This document shows positions 12,725 through 21,560 of a stretch of DNA of 64,000 nt, one piece after another; positions within the stretch are counted from its first letter, which is position 1; each line of letters starts with the position of its first letter. This DNA is from Haematobia irritans (lineage: Eukaryota > Arthropoda > Insecta > Diptera > Muscidae): positions 23,908,622 to 23,972,621 of the forward strand of contig NC_134398.1 in assembly GCF_050003625.1 (NCBI RefSeq), given 5' to 3'. Made by a program: the position numbers and the translations under genes. The notes beneath the pieces are model-generated. The model was not told the DNA's origin, made no database searches, and was given only the letters and a program-made list of their open reading frames with translations.

Positions 12725-15700
12725 ATGGAAAAAGCAACGGATCCAAAAAATGTGTTTATATTCTCCTCTGACTTTTTAATATTGTTTTGTACCCAATTCG
12801 CATCAATCAGGGAGGATGACCAAACTGAATCGATTTTAGAGGTAAAGATGATGGATTTAGAGGAAAGGTGGACCAAGCTTCAGGGGGCATATTCCACGAT
12901 AACAATTATGTTTGGTAGTAAGGACGGGGATGCCGACAGAGAATTTTTGGACTCAGCCCGGAGTAAGTTTGAGAACTGTTCGGATAACTACTATATTTGT
13001 AAATCTAAAATCTTAGACCTGTTACGGATTAAAAAGGGAGGAGTTAGGCACACAGAATTCGCTGCCCCTGTAGTACCTCTTCAATCGTGTCCACAGGCCA
13101 TGGCCACGGGTTTAAATATTAAACTACCACCGTGCGATACCGAGATTTTTGAGGGAGGATATGAGGAATGGCCATCGTTCCGCGATATGTTTATCGCCAT
13201 ATACATCAATCACCCAAAGCTAACACCTGCACAGAAATTGTTTCATTTGAGAAACAAGACAAGAGGTGAAGCCGGTGCCATTGTAAAACGATTCACGTTA
13301 TGTGACGAAACATTTCCCCTTGCGTGGGAGGCCCTAAAACTAAGATATGAAAACACCCGAGTATTAGTCGATGGCCAATTAAGAATCCTATTTAATATCC
13401 CTATTGCCTCGGCGGAAAATAGTCGTTCTATTCAGAATTTACAATCGACAGTGAACGACTGTCTAGCTAGACTCCAAACCCTTGGAGTATCAACTGACGG
13501 TTGGGACCCTTTACTAGTGTATTTGGTGTCCACAAAACTGCCCGAGGCTACTTTAGCATTGTGGGAACAATCGCTAGATTCTCACAAAACTTTACCGAAG
13601 TGGTCCCAAATGAATACCTTTTTAATAAGTCGATATGAAATTGTTGAACGAATTTCTAGCATTAAGGAAACTCAAAACTTTTTCGGGGCTCAAATGGAGC
13701 CAATTCAATCCTATGTTTCGGAGGAAAAAGTGGAGAGTAAGTGTAGACTTTGCGATATGATCCATTCACTGCGAATTTGCCCAGCCTTCAGACAACTCTC
13801 TGTTGCAGAACGAATAGAATTTGTATTTAAAAACAAATTTTGCAACAATTGCTTATCGCCTTGGCACGTAAAAAAAGAATGCAAAAGTAAAAATAGGTGT
13901 ACTGAATGCAAACAATATCACCACTCCCTGCTTCATTTGAAAAAGGCCAAACCTCCATCAAATAATACCACAATCACTCAGACAGCAATGGTGGCTCACG
14001 ACCTACCTAATGTGACCCCTCAAATCATGCAAGAGTCGATCCCATCGACTGAGAATTTTGCATCTCCATCGGTCTTACAACCTGACATAAACGTCCATGT
14101 ATCCTCTGATTACACAAGCGTCCTTTTACGGACAGCTTTAGTTCCTGTGGAATATTTGGGTGAAATATTTACCATTAGGGCTTTAATTGACCCCGGTTCA
14201 CAACGAACCTTTGTATCTGAACGGATTCGTAACAGGCTGCAAGTACCAACGAGGCGTTCACATTGTGTTGTATCTGGAATCGGTGGTAAAACTCAGAGTT
14301 CAGATAAGGAATGTGATCTTACCTTATGCTCAAAAGATATGAAGACCAAAATAGTGGTCTCTGCTATTATCTTACCTAAGGTGACAAATCACCTTCCATC
14401 ATTTACTATCAAACCACCCAATCTTCATGCCTTTGCTGAAATTCAGTTGGCCGATCCATACTTTTTCAAGTCTGCACAAATAGACCTCATTATCGGGGCA
14501 GATAATACCCATCACATTGAGAGGGAAGGATTTCTCAAAGACATTTATGGCCATCTCTCGGCCCATAATACTATCTTCGGATGGGTTGTTAGTGGACCAG
14601 TTCCTACCGTTCATAGTTTTTCTGCCACAGTTAGTGCATCGGAAAATGTAGCCCTTAATGATCTTCTGCGTAATTTTTGGGAAGTAGAAGAAATTCCAAA
14701 CGTTCCAAAGGTGTCTGAACAGGATATTTATTGTGAAGAATATTATAAACGCACTACTCTCAGGGAACCTGATGGTCGATACATGGTTCGCCTGCCGTTT
14801 AAAAAAGAATTCAATACCACACTTTCACTAGGTCCTTCGAGAATGATTGCACTACAACAATATATCCGAATAGAAAAATCACTTTCAAAACAGACCGATC
14901 TTTCTAATGAATATCGAAAAGTGCTGTCTGAGTATATCACTTTAAACCACATGCAGGAAACACATTCAGCCGAAGAGCGACAAAACGGGAAATATTGTTC
15001 GTTCTATTTGCCACACCATGCTGTGGTACGTCCCGATAGCAAGACTACCAAAGTTCGAGTAGTTTTCAATGGCTCTGTCAGAACTAACACCGGTCTTTCA
15101 CTTAATGATGTGCTTTATTCAGGACCAACTTTGCAAGCCGATTTGATGTCAATACTTTTACACTGGAGAATTTATCGATACGTTTTCAGCGGAGATGTGC
15201 AAAAAATGTACCGCCAAATTTTAATTCACCCGGAAGATAGATGTTTTCAGAGGATCCTATTCAGATCTCACACTGAAACAGATATTAAAAATTTCGAATT
15301 AAAAACTGTTACCTTTGGCCTCAATTGTGCACCGTTTCTAGCCATTAGAACTTTGCTACAATTGGCACAAGACTCGGAGAAACAGTTTCCTTCAGCTGCA
15401 TCCATTATTCGCAATGAGACATATGTAGACGATATACTGGCGGGAGGCCATTCTCTTGACGAGACAAAATTAGCTCAATCTCAATTAATTTCGGTTTTGA
15501 ATTCAGGGGGATTTCCACTCAAAAAAATCACAGCCAATGATCCCTATCTATTACAAGATCTTCCCCCCGAAGATCTATACGACTCTGATTTCCTTAAATT
15601 TGATGAGGCTAGTTCTACGAAAACCCTTGGCATTCAGTGGAATGCTCTTACTGATTGCTTCTCGTACGCCTTCAATAATGAAATAGCTTCCGCCGCGGTT

Positions 15701-17971
15701 ACGAAACGTCAAATCCTATCAGCTGTTGCCAAATTATATGACCCAGCTGGATGGTTGTCCCCAATCATAATTCGGGCTAAAATTCTAATGCAAAGCCTTT
15801 GGTTAGAGGGACTTGAATGGGATCAACCAGTTGGATCGTCTTCTCAAATTCGTTGGAAATCGATAGCTTCACAACTACCACTCATACATCAAATAAAAAT
15901 TCCAAGATGGATACATTACAGCCCCTCTAATTGTATTGAAATTCACGGTTTTAGTGACGCGTCTTTACATGCATACTGTGCTGCTGTTTATATTAGGGTT
16001 AGCAGTTCCGATGGAATTTTTTCGAATTTATTGGTTTCAAAAACGAAAGTAGCACCCCTCGAAACAATTAGTTTACCTCGCCTTGAACTCTGTGGGGCCT
16101 TGTTGCTATCGAAATTAATAAAACAAATTCTGTCTTTTATGCCCTTCAACAATTCCGATATCTTCTTGTGGTGTGATTCTCTAATTGTGCTTGGTTGGCT
16201 TAGTAAACCACCATACATGTGGAAAACCTACATAGCCAACAGAGTTTCCCAAATTCGATACAATGTTCCAAATGCTTATTGGAGACACGTTCCTACAGGC
16301 GAAAACCCCGGAGATTTGGGAACAAGAGGTTGTCGCGTGAATGAATTAATCGATAATACTCTATGGTGGCATGGTCCAACTTGGTTGCGGCAGGAATCGT
16401 CCTGCTGGCCTCCACATATAATTCCATATCCTCCAGAATCCGAGAGAAGAAAGGTGGAGAGTTTTCCCGCTGTTTTAACTGAACCATACCCTTTCGAAAA
16501 ATTTTCTACGTATTCGAAAGCTTTACGAGTTTTTTGTTATGTCTTTCGCTTCTACCATAACTGCTCCAAAGAGCAAAGACTCAATCGATCACACACGTCT
16601 ATTTCCCATGACGAGATTAATTTTGTAAGAAGAAGATTTATACTTCTTTCTCAACAAAGATTTTATTCTGATGAATATCGGTACTTATCAAATTCGAAAC
16701 TTTTACCTAAGAAAAGTCCCCTCGCTTCTCTTAACCCATTTATAGATGAACATGGTCTTTTGAGAGTCCATGGACGTCTTGCTAATTCCGACCTTCCATA
16801 CAATGAAAAATTCCCAATTATTCTGCCCTATCAGGCTCATTTTACAAAGCTTTATCTAGAGTTTATTCACAACCTTCTTTTACATGGAGAATGTTCGCTT
16901 ATGTGCCGCATTATAAATACTGAATTTCATATCAGTCGGCTAAAATACACCGTGAAAAGAATTATTCACTTTTGTAAAACGTGTACCATTCACAAAAAAA
17001 GACCATGCAATCAAATCATGGCACCATTACCTGTTGACCGTACCACACTCACGTTACCATTTGAAGTAACCGGTGTTGATTTCGCTGGTCCCTTTGAGCT
17101 TAAAAGTTCCAGTCTTCGTAATGCTCCAATCATAAAGGGATATGTCAGTGTTTTTATATGTTTTGCCACAAAGGCTATACATTTGGAGCCTTGCTCAGAG
17201 CTTACTTCCACAGCATTTCTTGCTGCATTTTCTCGGTTTGTCGGAAGACGTGGTTTACCCAAAAAAGTCGTATCTGATAATGGGAAGAATTTCTTAGGAG
17301 CAAGCAAAAGCCTAATCAAGGATTTCAAACAGTTTGTCAACAAAACCTCCTTCGATATCTCACAAAGATATTTAGTACATGGTCTAGATTGGTCATTCAT
17401 ACCTCCTCATGCCCCCCATATGGGAGGTTTGTGGGAGGCAGCTGTAAAAAGTTTTAAGTTTCATTTCCGTCGTATCATGGGCTCCCATCGCTGTACATTC
17501 GAAGAATTTTCCACCGTTCTAGCTCGTATTGAGGGTGTCCTTAACTCTAGACCCATTTCTGCTCTATCTGAGGACCCCCATGATATTACTGCTTTAACCC
17601 CTGGACATTTCCTCCGAGGGGGTCCAGTTATGGCCCTACCTGAACTTCACAACAGTAATTTATCGGTAATAAATCGGTGGGAAAAGCTTAAGGCTCTTCA
17701 CCACCAATTTGCTGCCCGATGGAAGGAGGACTATTTACGAAATCTGCAAAAGAGATATAAATGGAAATCTCCCACCCCAAATATTCAGAAAGATAATCTA
17801 GTGGTAGTCATTGATGACCTTCTTCCACCTAGTGAGTGGAAGCTAGGAAGAATTGATAAGGTGTACACAGGAAGTGATACCAAGGTTCGCATTGCCGATA
17901 TACGTACTTCAACCGGTATTATCACACGACCGATTGTTAAGCTTTGCTTATTACCCTACGATAATGCTTAA
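12725..17971 (+). CDS. gag-pol: BEL/Pao Gag-Pol polyprotein
   Basis: A 1748-residue polyprotein from the ATG in CCACAATGG; the frame is open a few codons further up, without an ATG. A DUF1759-like Gag core starts near residue 126. Cys/His zinc knuckles begin at C340 (CRLC) and end near residue 400 (HHSLLH). The aspartic protease motif at D489 reads LIDPGSQ, with proline where DSG or DTG is usual; similar variants occur in the family. Reverse transcriptase has D824 and YVDD with D902 and D903. RNase H has FSDAS with D1078. The integrase has a His/Cys zinc-binding region (about 1383-1423) and catalytic D1452, D1518, E1571 with 52 residues between the last two. The C terminus is DUF5641-like. 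All catalytic residues checked are present and no stop interrupts the frame, so it could be active. Gag and Pol share one frame, as in many BEL elements. Translation probably depends on removing the leader. Confidence 0.95.
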   Translation: MEKATDPKNVFIFSSDFLILFCTQFASIREDDQTESILEVKMMDLEERWTKLQGAYSTITIMFGSKDGDADREFLDSARSKFENCSDNYYICKSKILDLLRIKKGGVRHTEFAAPVVPLQSCPQAMATGLNIKLPPCDTEIFEGGYEEWPSFRDMFIAIYINHPKLTPAQKLFHLRNKTRGEAGAIVKRFTLCDETFPLAWEALKLRYENTRVLVDGQLRILFNIPIASAENSRSIQNLQSTVNDCLARLQTLGVSTDGWDPLLVYLVSTKLPEATLALWEQSLDSHKTLPKWSQMNTFLISRYEIVERISSIKETQNFFGAQMEPIQSYVSEEKVESKCRLCDMIHSLRICPAFRQLSVAERIEFVFKNKFCNNCLSPWHVKKECKSKNRCTECKQYHHSLLHLKKAKPPSNNTTITQTAMVAHDLPNVTPQIMQESIPSTENFASPSVLQPDINVHVSSDYTSVLLRTALVPVEYLGEIFTIRALIDPGSQRTFVSERIRNRLQVPTRRSHCVVSGIGGKTQSSDKECDLTLCSKDMKTKIVVSAIILPKVTNHLPSFTIKPPNLHAFAEIQLADPYFFKSAQIDLIIGADNTHHIEREGFLKDIYGHLSAHNTIFGWVVSGPVPTVHSFSATVSASENVALNDLLRNFWEVEEIPNVPKVSEQDIYCEEYYKRTTLREPDGRYMVRLPFKKEFNTTLSLGPSRMIALQQYIRIEKSLSKQTDLSNEYRKVLSEYITLNHMQETHSAEERQNGKYCSFYLPHHAVVRPDSKTTKVRVVFNGSVRTNTGLSLNDVLYSGPTLQADLMSILLHWRIYRYVFSGDVQKMYRQILIHPEDRCFQRILFRSHTETDIKNFELKTVTFGLNCAPFLAIRTLLQLAQDSEKQFPSAASIIRNETYVDDILAGGHSLDETKLAQSQLISVLNSGGFPLKKITANDPYLLQDLPPEDLYDSDFLKFDEASSTKTLGIQWNALTDCFSYAFNNEIASAAVTKRQILSAVAKLYDPAGWLSPIIIRAKILMQSLWLEGLEWDQPVGSSSQIRWKSIASQLPLIHQIKIPRWIHYSPSNCIEIHGFSDASLHAYCAAVYIRVSSSDGIFSNLLVSKTKVAPLETISLPRLELCGALLLSKLIKQILSFMPFNNSDIFLWCDSLIVLGWLSKPPYMWKTYIANRVSQIRYNVPNAYWRHVPTGENPGDLGTRGCRVNELIDNTLWWHGPTWLRQESSCWPPHIIPYPPESERRKVESFPAVLTEPYPFEKFSTYSKALRVFCYVFRFYHNCSKEQRLNRSHTSISHDEINFVRRRFILLSQQRFYSDEYRYLSNSKLLPKKSPLASLNPFIDEHGLLRVHGRLANSDLPYNEKFPIILPYQAHFTKLYLEFIHNLLLHGECSLMCRIINTEFHISRLKYTVKRIIHFCKTCTIHKKRPCNQIMAPLPVDRTTLTLPFEVTGVDFAGPFELKSSSLRNAPIIKGYVSVFICFATKAIHLEPCSELTSTAFLAAFSRFVGRRGLPKKVVSDNGKNFLGASKSLIKDFKQFVNKTSFDISQRYLVHGLDWSFIPPHAPHMGGLWEAAVKSFKFHFRRIMGSHRCTFEEFSTVLARIEGVLNSRPISALSEDPHDITALTPGHFLRGGPVMALPELHNSNLSVINRWEKLKALHHQFAARWKEDYLRNLQKRYKWKSPTPNIQKDNLVVVIDDLLPPSEWKLGRIDKVYTGSDTKVRIADIRTSTGIITRPIVKLCLLPYDNA

Positions 17972-18040
17972 TATCCAATTGAGTTATTCATTTTCATTTT
18001 TTCTTTTTTATTCGCATTAAATTAAAGTATTCAACATCCT

Positions 18041-18059
18041 TCTTGTTTATTTTCAAAAG
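18041..18059 (+). promoter_or_regulatory. Candidate splice acceptor before the accessory frame
   Basis: A pyrimidine-rich stretch (CCTTCTTGTTTATTTTC) ends in AAAAG at 18055-18059, just before the conserved part of the zinc-knuckle frame. The AAAAG end is weaker than CAG. Confidence 0.4.
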
Positions 18060-18504
18060 AGCTCGACGAGATCCAAGAATCCATCAGTGCAAAGTTTGTT
18101 TGAAATACCATTCTCTCCGATTCTGCAAAAGGTTCTTGCACATGAACGCCTCTGACCGGAAGCATGCTGTCTATAAATATCACTATTGCGTTAACTGTCT
18201 GGCAAGGAGCCATGGCTTAAGAAATTGCACCTCCCAAGTAACATGTCAAAATTGTGGACATTATCATCATACACTTCTTCACCATGCACTACACCCTCGT
18301 ATAGAGCCAACATCTAGTAGACGACGTCCTAAGGCACCCAAACGTTCACAAAATGGTAACGGAACCTCAAAACTTCAACGACGCCAACCAAATGTGTTAC
18401 ATCGGCGAGTAACATCAAATTCGAATGAACATCAACTGATACCATCGGATAGACAACAAATTATCTCCGCAGCTATCAAATCTTTAGCAAATCTCCTTAT
18501 ATAA
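18060..18504 (+). CDS. Accessory zinc-knuckle protein in the envelope position
   Basis: A separate frame begins just after pol, in another phase. It is open from 17983 to the stop at 18504, but its first ATG is at 18142, inside the conserved domain; nothing upstream in frame can start it. I place the exon start after the AAAAG acceptor. The protein has CKVC, HSLRFC, CVNC, CQNC and YHHTLLH in the same order and spacing as the Gag knuckles CRLC, HSLRIC, CNNC, CTEC and YHHSLLH, so the two are homologous. The C-terminal half is basic and low-complexity (Arg, Ser, Asn), with no signal peptide or membrane segment, so it is not an envelope protein. An RNA-binding, nucleocapsid-like role is inference. 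A leftover piece of another element's gag is the main alternative, but the open frame argues against decay. Confidence 0.75.
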
Positions 18505-18542
18505 TTCTTTAATATTTGCATACATGCAAAGGGCCCCCAGTA

Positions 18543-19108
18543 TGTTTAAATTTACATTTTTTTTGTTCATATCAATTTGAATTATACCGAAATCGTATTT
18601 GAATTTGTAATTGAATTGAATTCTAGTCTTTAAGTTTTTTGTTATCGAACATCCATCTATGACTAATCGTGCCTAAATAGTGCTTATTCTGAAAAATCGA
18701 TACACGTCAAGATTTGGCGGAAAACAAAAAGAGAGAGAGCTTTAATACGATGGATTGATGTTCGACGTAAGCATAAAAAGAAATAAATGGACACTTACTT
18801 TAGACAACTGCAACGGTGAGCATCAAGTTATTTCTTAACTCCTCTGCCTTTCCTACGCTAATTGGATTCCCATCTATTTTTATCGAGTCTTTGCTATTTC
18901 TAACTGTTCATAAAGAAAAGTTTGAATAGCAAAAGACATTGCGAATTTCTTCGTAGGTTGAATTTGGAGCAATTGAAAAATATAAACTTTTCTGTAATAT
19001 TGGATTATCCAAAGTCTCGCTGTTTTCAAAGAAATATCGAATAAGGCGAATTTATCCAATCTTCTCTTTGCCCCTCTTACATATTGGATAAGGCCGAATT
19101 TTTATGCA
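18543..19108 (+). repeat. 3' LTR
   Basis: 566 bp, no visible difference from the 5' LTR. The stretch just before it (AAAGGGCCCCCAG) offers only a weak polypurine tract, AAAGGG. Confidence 0.97.
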
Positions 19109-20280
19109 GGGGGCTATATATAATTATCGACCGATATGTACCAATTTTGGCATGGTTGTTAAAGACCATATACTAACACAACGTACCAAATTTCAACCGG
19201 ATCGGATGAAATTTACTCCTCCAAGAGGCTACGGAGGTCAAATCTGGGGATGCCGGATCGAAAGAATTTTGCTTCTTCAAACGGCTCCGGAGGCCAAATC
19301 TGGGGACTGTTTTATATGGGGGCTATATATAATTATGGACCTATACAGACCAATTTTTGTATGGTTATTAGAGAGTATATAATTACACCACGTACCAAAT
19401 TTCTGCCGTATCGGATGAAATTTGCTTCTCTTAGAGGCTCCGCAAGCCAAATCTGGGGATCGGTTTATATGAGGGCTATATATAATTATGCACCGATGTG
19501 GTCTATTTTTGCTTGGTTGTTAGAGACCATATAGTTACACCATGTACCAAATTTTAGCCGGATCGGATGAAATTTGCTGCTATTAGAGGCCCCGCAAGCA
19601 AATCTGGGGATCGGTTTATATGGGGGCTATATATAATTATGGACCGATGTGAACCAAAGTTTGCATGGTTGTTACAGACCATATATTACCACCATGTACC
19701 AAGTTTCAACTGAATAAGATGAATTTTGGTCTTCCAAGAGGCTCCGGAGGTCAAATCTGGTGATCGGTTAGAGACCATATACCAACACCATGTACCAAAT
19801 TTCAGCCGGATCGGATGAAATTTGCTGCTGTTAGAAGCTCCGCAATTCAAATCGGGGGATCGGTTTATATGGAGGCTATATATAATTATGGACCGATGTG
19901 GACCAATTTTTACATGGTTGTTAGAAACCATATACCGACACCATGTACCAAATTTAAGCCGGATCGGATGAAATTTGTTGCTGTTAGAGGCTCCGCAAGC
20001 CAAATCTGGGTATCGGTTTATATGGGGGCTATATATAATTTTGGACCGATGTGGACCAACTTTTTGTATGGTGATTAGAGACCATATATAGTGTATGTAT
20101 ATGGTCTCTAATCACCATACAAACATCACCAAACATCACCATACCACATTTCAGCCAGATCGGATGAAATTTGCTTGTCTTAGAGGCTCCGCAAGCCAAA
20201 TCGGGGGATTGGTTTATATGGCGGCTATACGTAAAAGTGGATCGATATGGCCCATTGCCAATATCATCCGACCTACATCA
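19109..20280 (+). repeat. Family A tandem units, right part of A1
   Basis: Seven or so partly degenerate units of about 150-157 bp, each with GATCGG..TATATGGGGGCTATATA..ATGGACCGAT and CCAAATTTCAGCCGGATCGG blocks. One unit near 19750 has an internal deletion, and 20085-20120 holds a small inverted piece (ACCATATA..TATGGT). Apparent proteins here on both strands come from the repeat. Confidence 0.9.
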
Positions 20281-20615
20281 GCCACCGTGGTGCAATGGTT
20301 AGCATGCCCGCCTTGCATACACAAGTTCGTGGGTTCGATTCCTGCTTCGACCGAATACCAACAAATTTTTCAGCGGTGGATTATCCCACCTCAGTAATGC
20401 TGGGGACATTTCTGAGGGTTTCAAAGCGTCTCTAAGTGGTTTCACAGCAATGTGGAACGCCGTTTGGACTCGGCTATAAAAAGGAGGTCCCTTGTCATTG
20501 AGCATAACATGGAATCGGGCAGCACTCAGTGATAAGAGAGAAGTTCAACAATGTGGTATCACAATGGACTGATTAGTCTAAGTGAGCCTGATACATCGGG
20601 CTGCCACCTAACCTA
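20281..20615 (+). mobile_element. tRNA-derived SINE, copy 2 (complete)
   Basis: 335 bp with a perfect 10-bp target duplication, ACCTACATCA, at 20271-20280 and 20616-20625. The empty site is visible in the paralogous family A tail near 26424. A box TGGTGCAATGG (20288-20298), B box GGTTCGATTCC (20332-20342), body, then a tail from about 20554 that ends in CCTAA repeats. That 62-bp tail is shared with the LINE at 27322-31502. Confidence 0.96.
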
Positions 20616-20848
20616 ACCTACATCAATAATATCTACTTGTGCCAAGTTTCAAGTCGATAGCTTGTTTCGTTCGGAAGTTAGCGTGATTTCAACAGACGGA
20701 CGGACGGACATGCTTAAATCGACTCGGAATTTCAAGACGACCCAGAATATATATACTTTATGGGGTCCTAGACCAATATTTCGATGTGTTACAAATGGAA
20801 TGACAAAGTTAATATACCCCCCATACTATGGTGGAGGGTATACAATTT

Positions 20849-21560
20849 TTTTAATTAATTATATGGCATACTTTTAGGCTGAACAAAGTCTAACAATTTT
20901 AGACCCAATTAATAAAAATATTTATTAATTTAAAAATAAGTTTTTTTTCCTATTATACATATACACAAAAAAAAAATTTTTCTGATTCAACCACGAAATT
21001 AATTGATCCAATTAATTTTTTAATTGAACTGTCTTCAATCACAGAAATGATAGTATCAATTAAAAAATTAATTGAAGGTCAATTAAAAAATTAATTGATC
21101 CAATTAAAAAATTAATTGATACTATTAATTTTTGTGATAGATTTTTGTTTCAATTAAAAAATGTGTTGATTCAATTAAATTTTTAATTGAATATTTTTTA
21201 AAACTCAATTAAAATTTTTATTGGAAAAATTTTCGTGAAATTTTTTTCTGTGTAGAAAAAATATTTTTTATAACTCACTTTGTGTAGAATTTTTATAGGG
21301 GGTATACCTATAAAAAAATACCCTTCTAAATTTATTTCTTTTTTTAATTTAATTTCCTCAAATATATATATTTTTTTATTACCTAAAATGACATTTTCTC
21401 AATTACTTAGCATAGCCCAAATGTTTTTAAATTAATCTAAATATACAAAATAAAAAAAAAATAAAAATAAAACAATGAAAAATTATATGGCATATATTTT
21501 GGGGCCACTTTAAAGGGCTTAGCAAATTGTTATCATTCTATTGTATACTTTGAGAGTTGT
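20849..21560. repeat. Second half of the third 0.7-0.8 kb tandem copy
   Basis: Resumes at ATTATATGGCATACTTTTAGGC, matching about 8020 of copy 1, and continues through the ATGAAAAATTATATGGCAT block. A TA-inserting MITE (20964-21252) interrupts it. Confidence 0.75.
20964..21252 (+). mobile_element. MITE, AATTAATT-rich family, copy 1
   Basis: 289 bp between TA duplications (20962-20963 and 21253-21254). Ends are CACAAAAAAAA and TTTTTTTCTGTG. The interior is full of inverted TTAATTGA/TCAATTAA steps that would fold back on themselves. Relatives lie at 36243-36811 and 53933-54164. No coding capacity; TA duplication fits a Tc1/mariner-type mobiliser. Confidence 0.8.

Larger units (their letters stand above)
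9899..19108 (+). mobile_element. Complete BEL/Pao LTR retrotransposon
   Basis: A 9210-bp element with two 566-bp LTRs that begin TG and end CA, a 5-bp target duplication, a long 2.2-kb leader, one uninterrupted Gag-Pol frame (12725-17971) and a downstream zinc-knuckle frame (to 18504). I see no mismatch between the LTRs by eye, so it inserted recently. The domain order Gag, zinc knuckles, protease, reverse transcriptase, RNase H, integrase, C-terminal DUF5641-like domain is that of BEL/Pao. I recognise no envelope gene. The accessory frame in the envelope position is the unusual part. Confidence 0.97.
9470..20842 (+). mobile_element. Modular repeat family A, copy A1 (interrupted)
   Basis: The head at about 9483 has a hairpin-like TTCGG..CGAA block followed by TACCCTCCACCAT (9517-9529); the far end has ATGGTGGAGGGTA (20828-20840), its inverted repeat. 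Between them lie tandem units of about 150-157 bp with the core TATATGGGGGCTATATA, then a tail with GACGGACGGACATGC and ATCGACTCGG. It is split by the BEL/Pao element at 9899-19108 and by a SINE at 20281-20615. Flanking DNA on both sides belongs to the same tandem unit, so the two outer edges are fairly secure. Confidence 0.85.

Noticed and set aside
18060..18504. Envelope glycoprotein after pol
   Set aside because: No signal peptide, membrane segment or glycosylation-rich ectodomain; the frame is a Cys/His and Arg-rich zinc-knuckle protein.
19104..20078. Repeated frames on both strands (FQPDRMKFA.. and FHPIRLKFGTW..), also at 23409-23693 and 53391-53693
   Set aside because: Products of family A tandem units read in both directions.
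20299..20505. 68-residue minus-strand frame with MSPALLRWDNPPLKN, also at 47052-47276
   Set aside because: Antisense of the SINE body; present wherever the SINE is.
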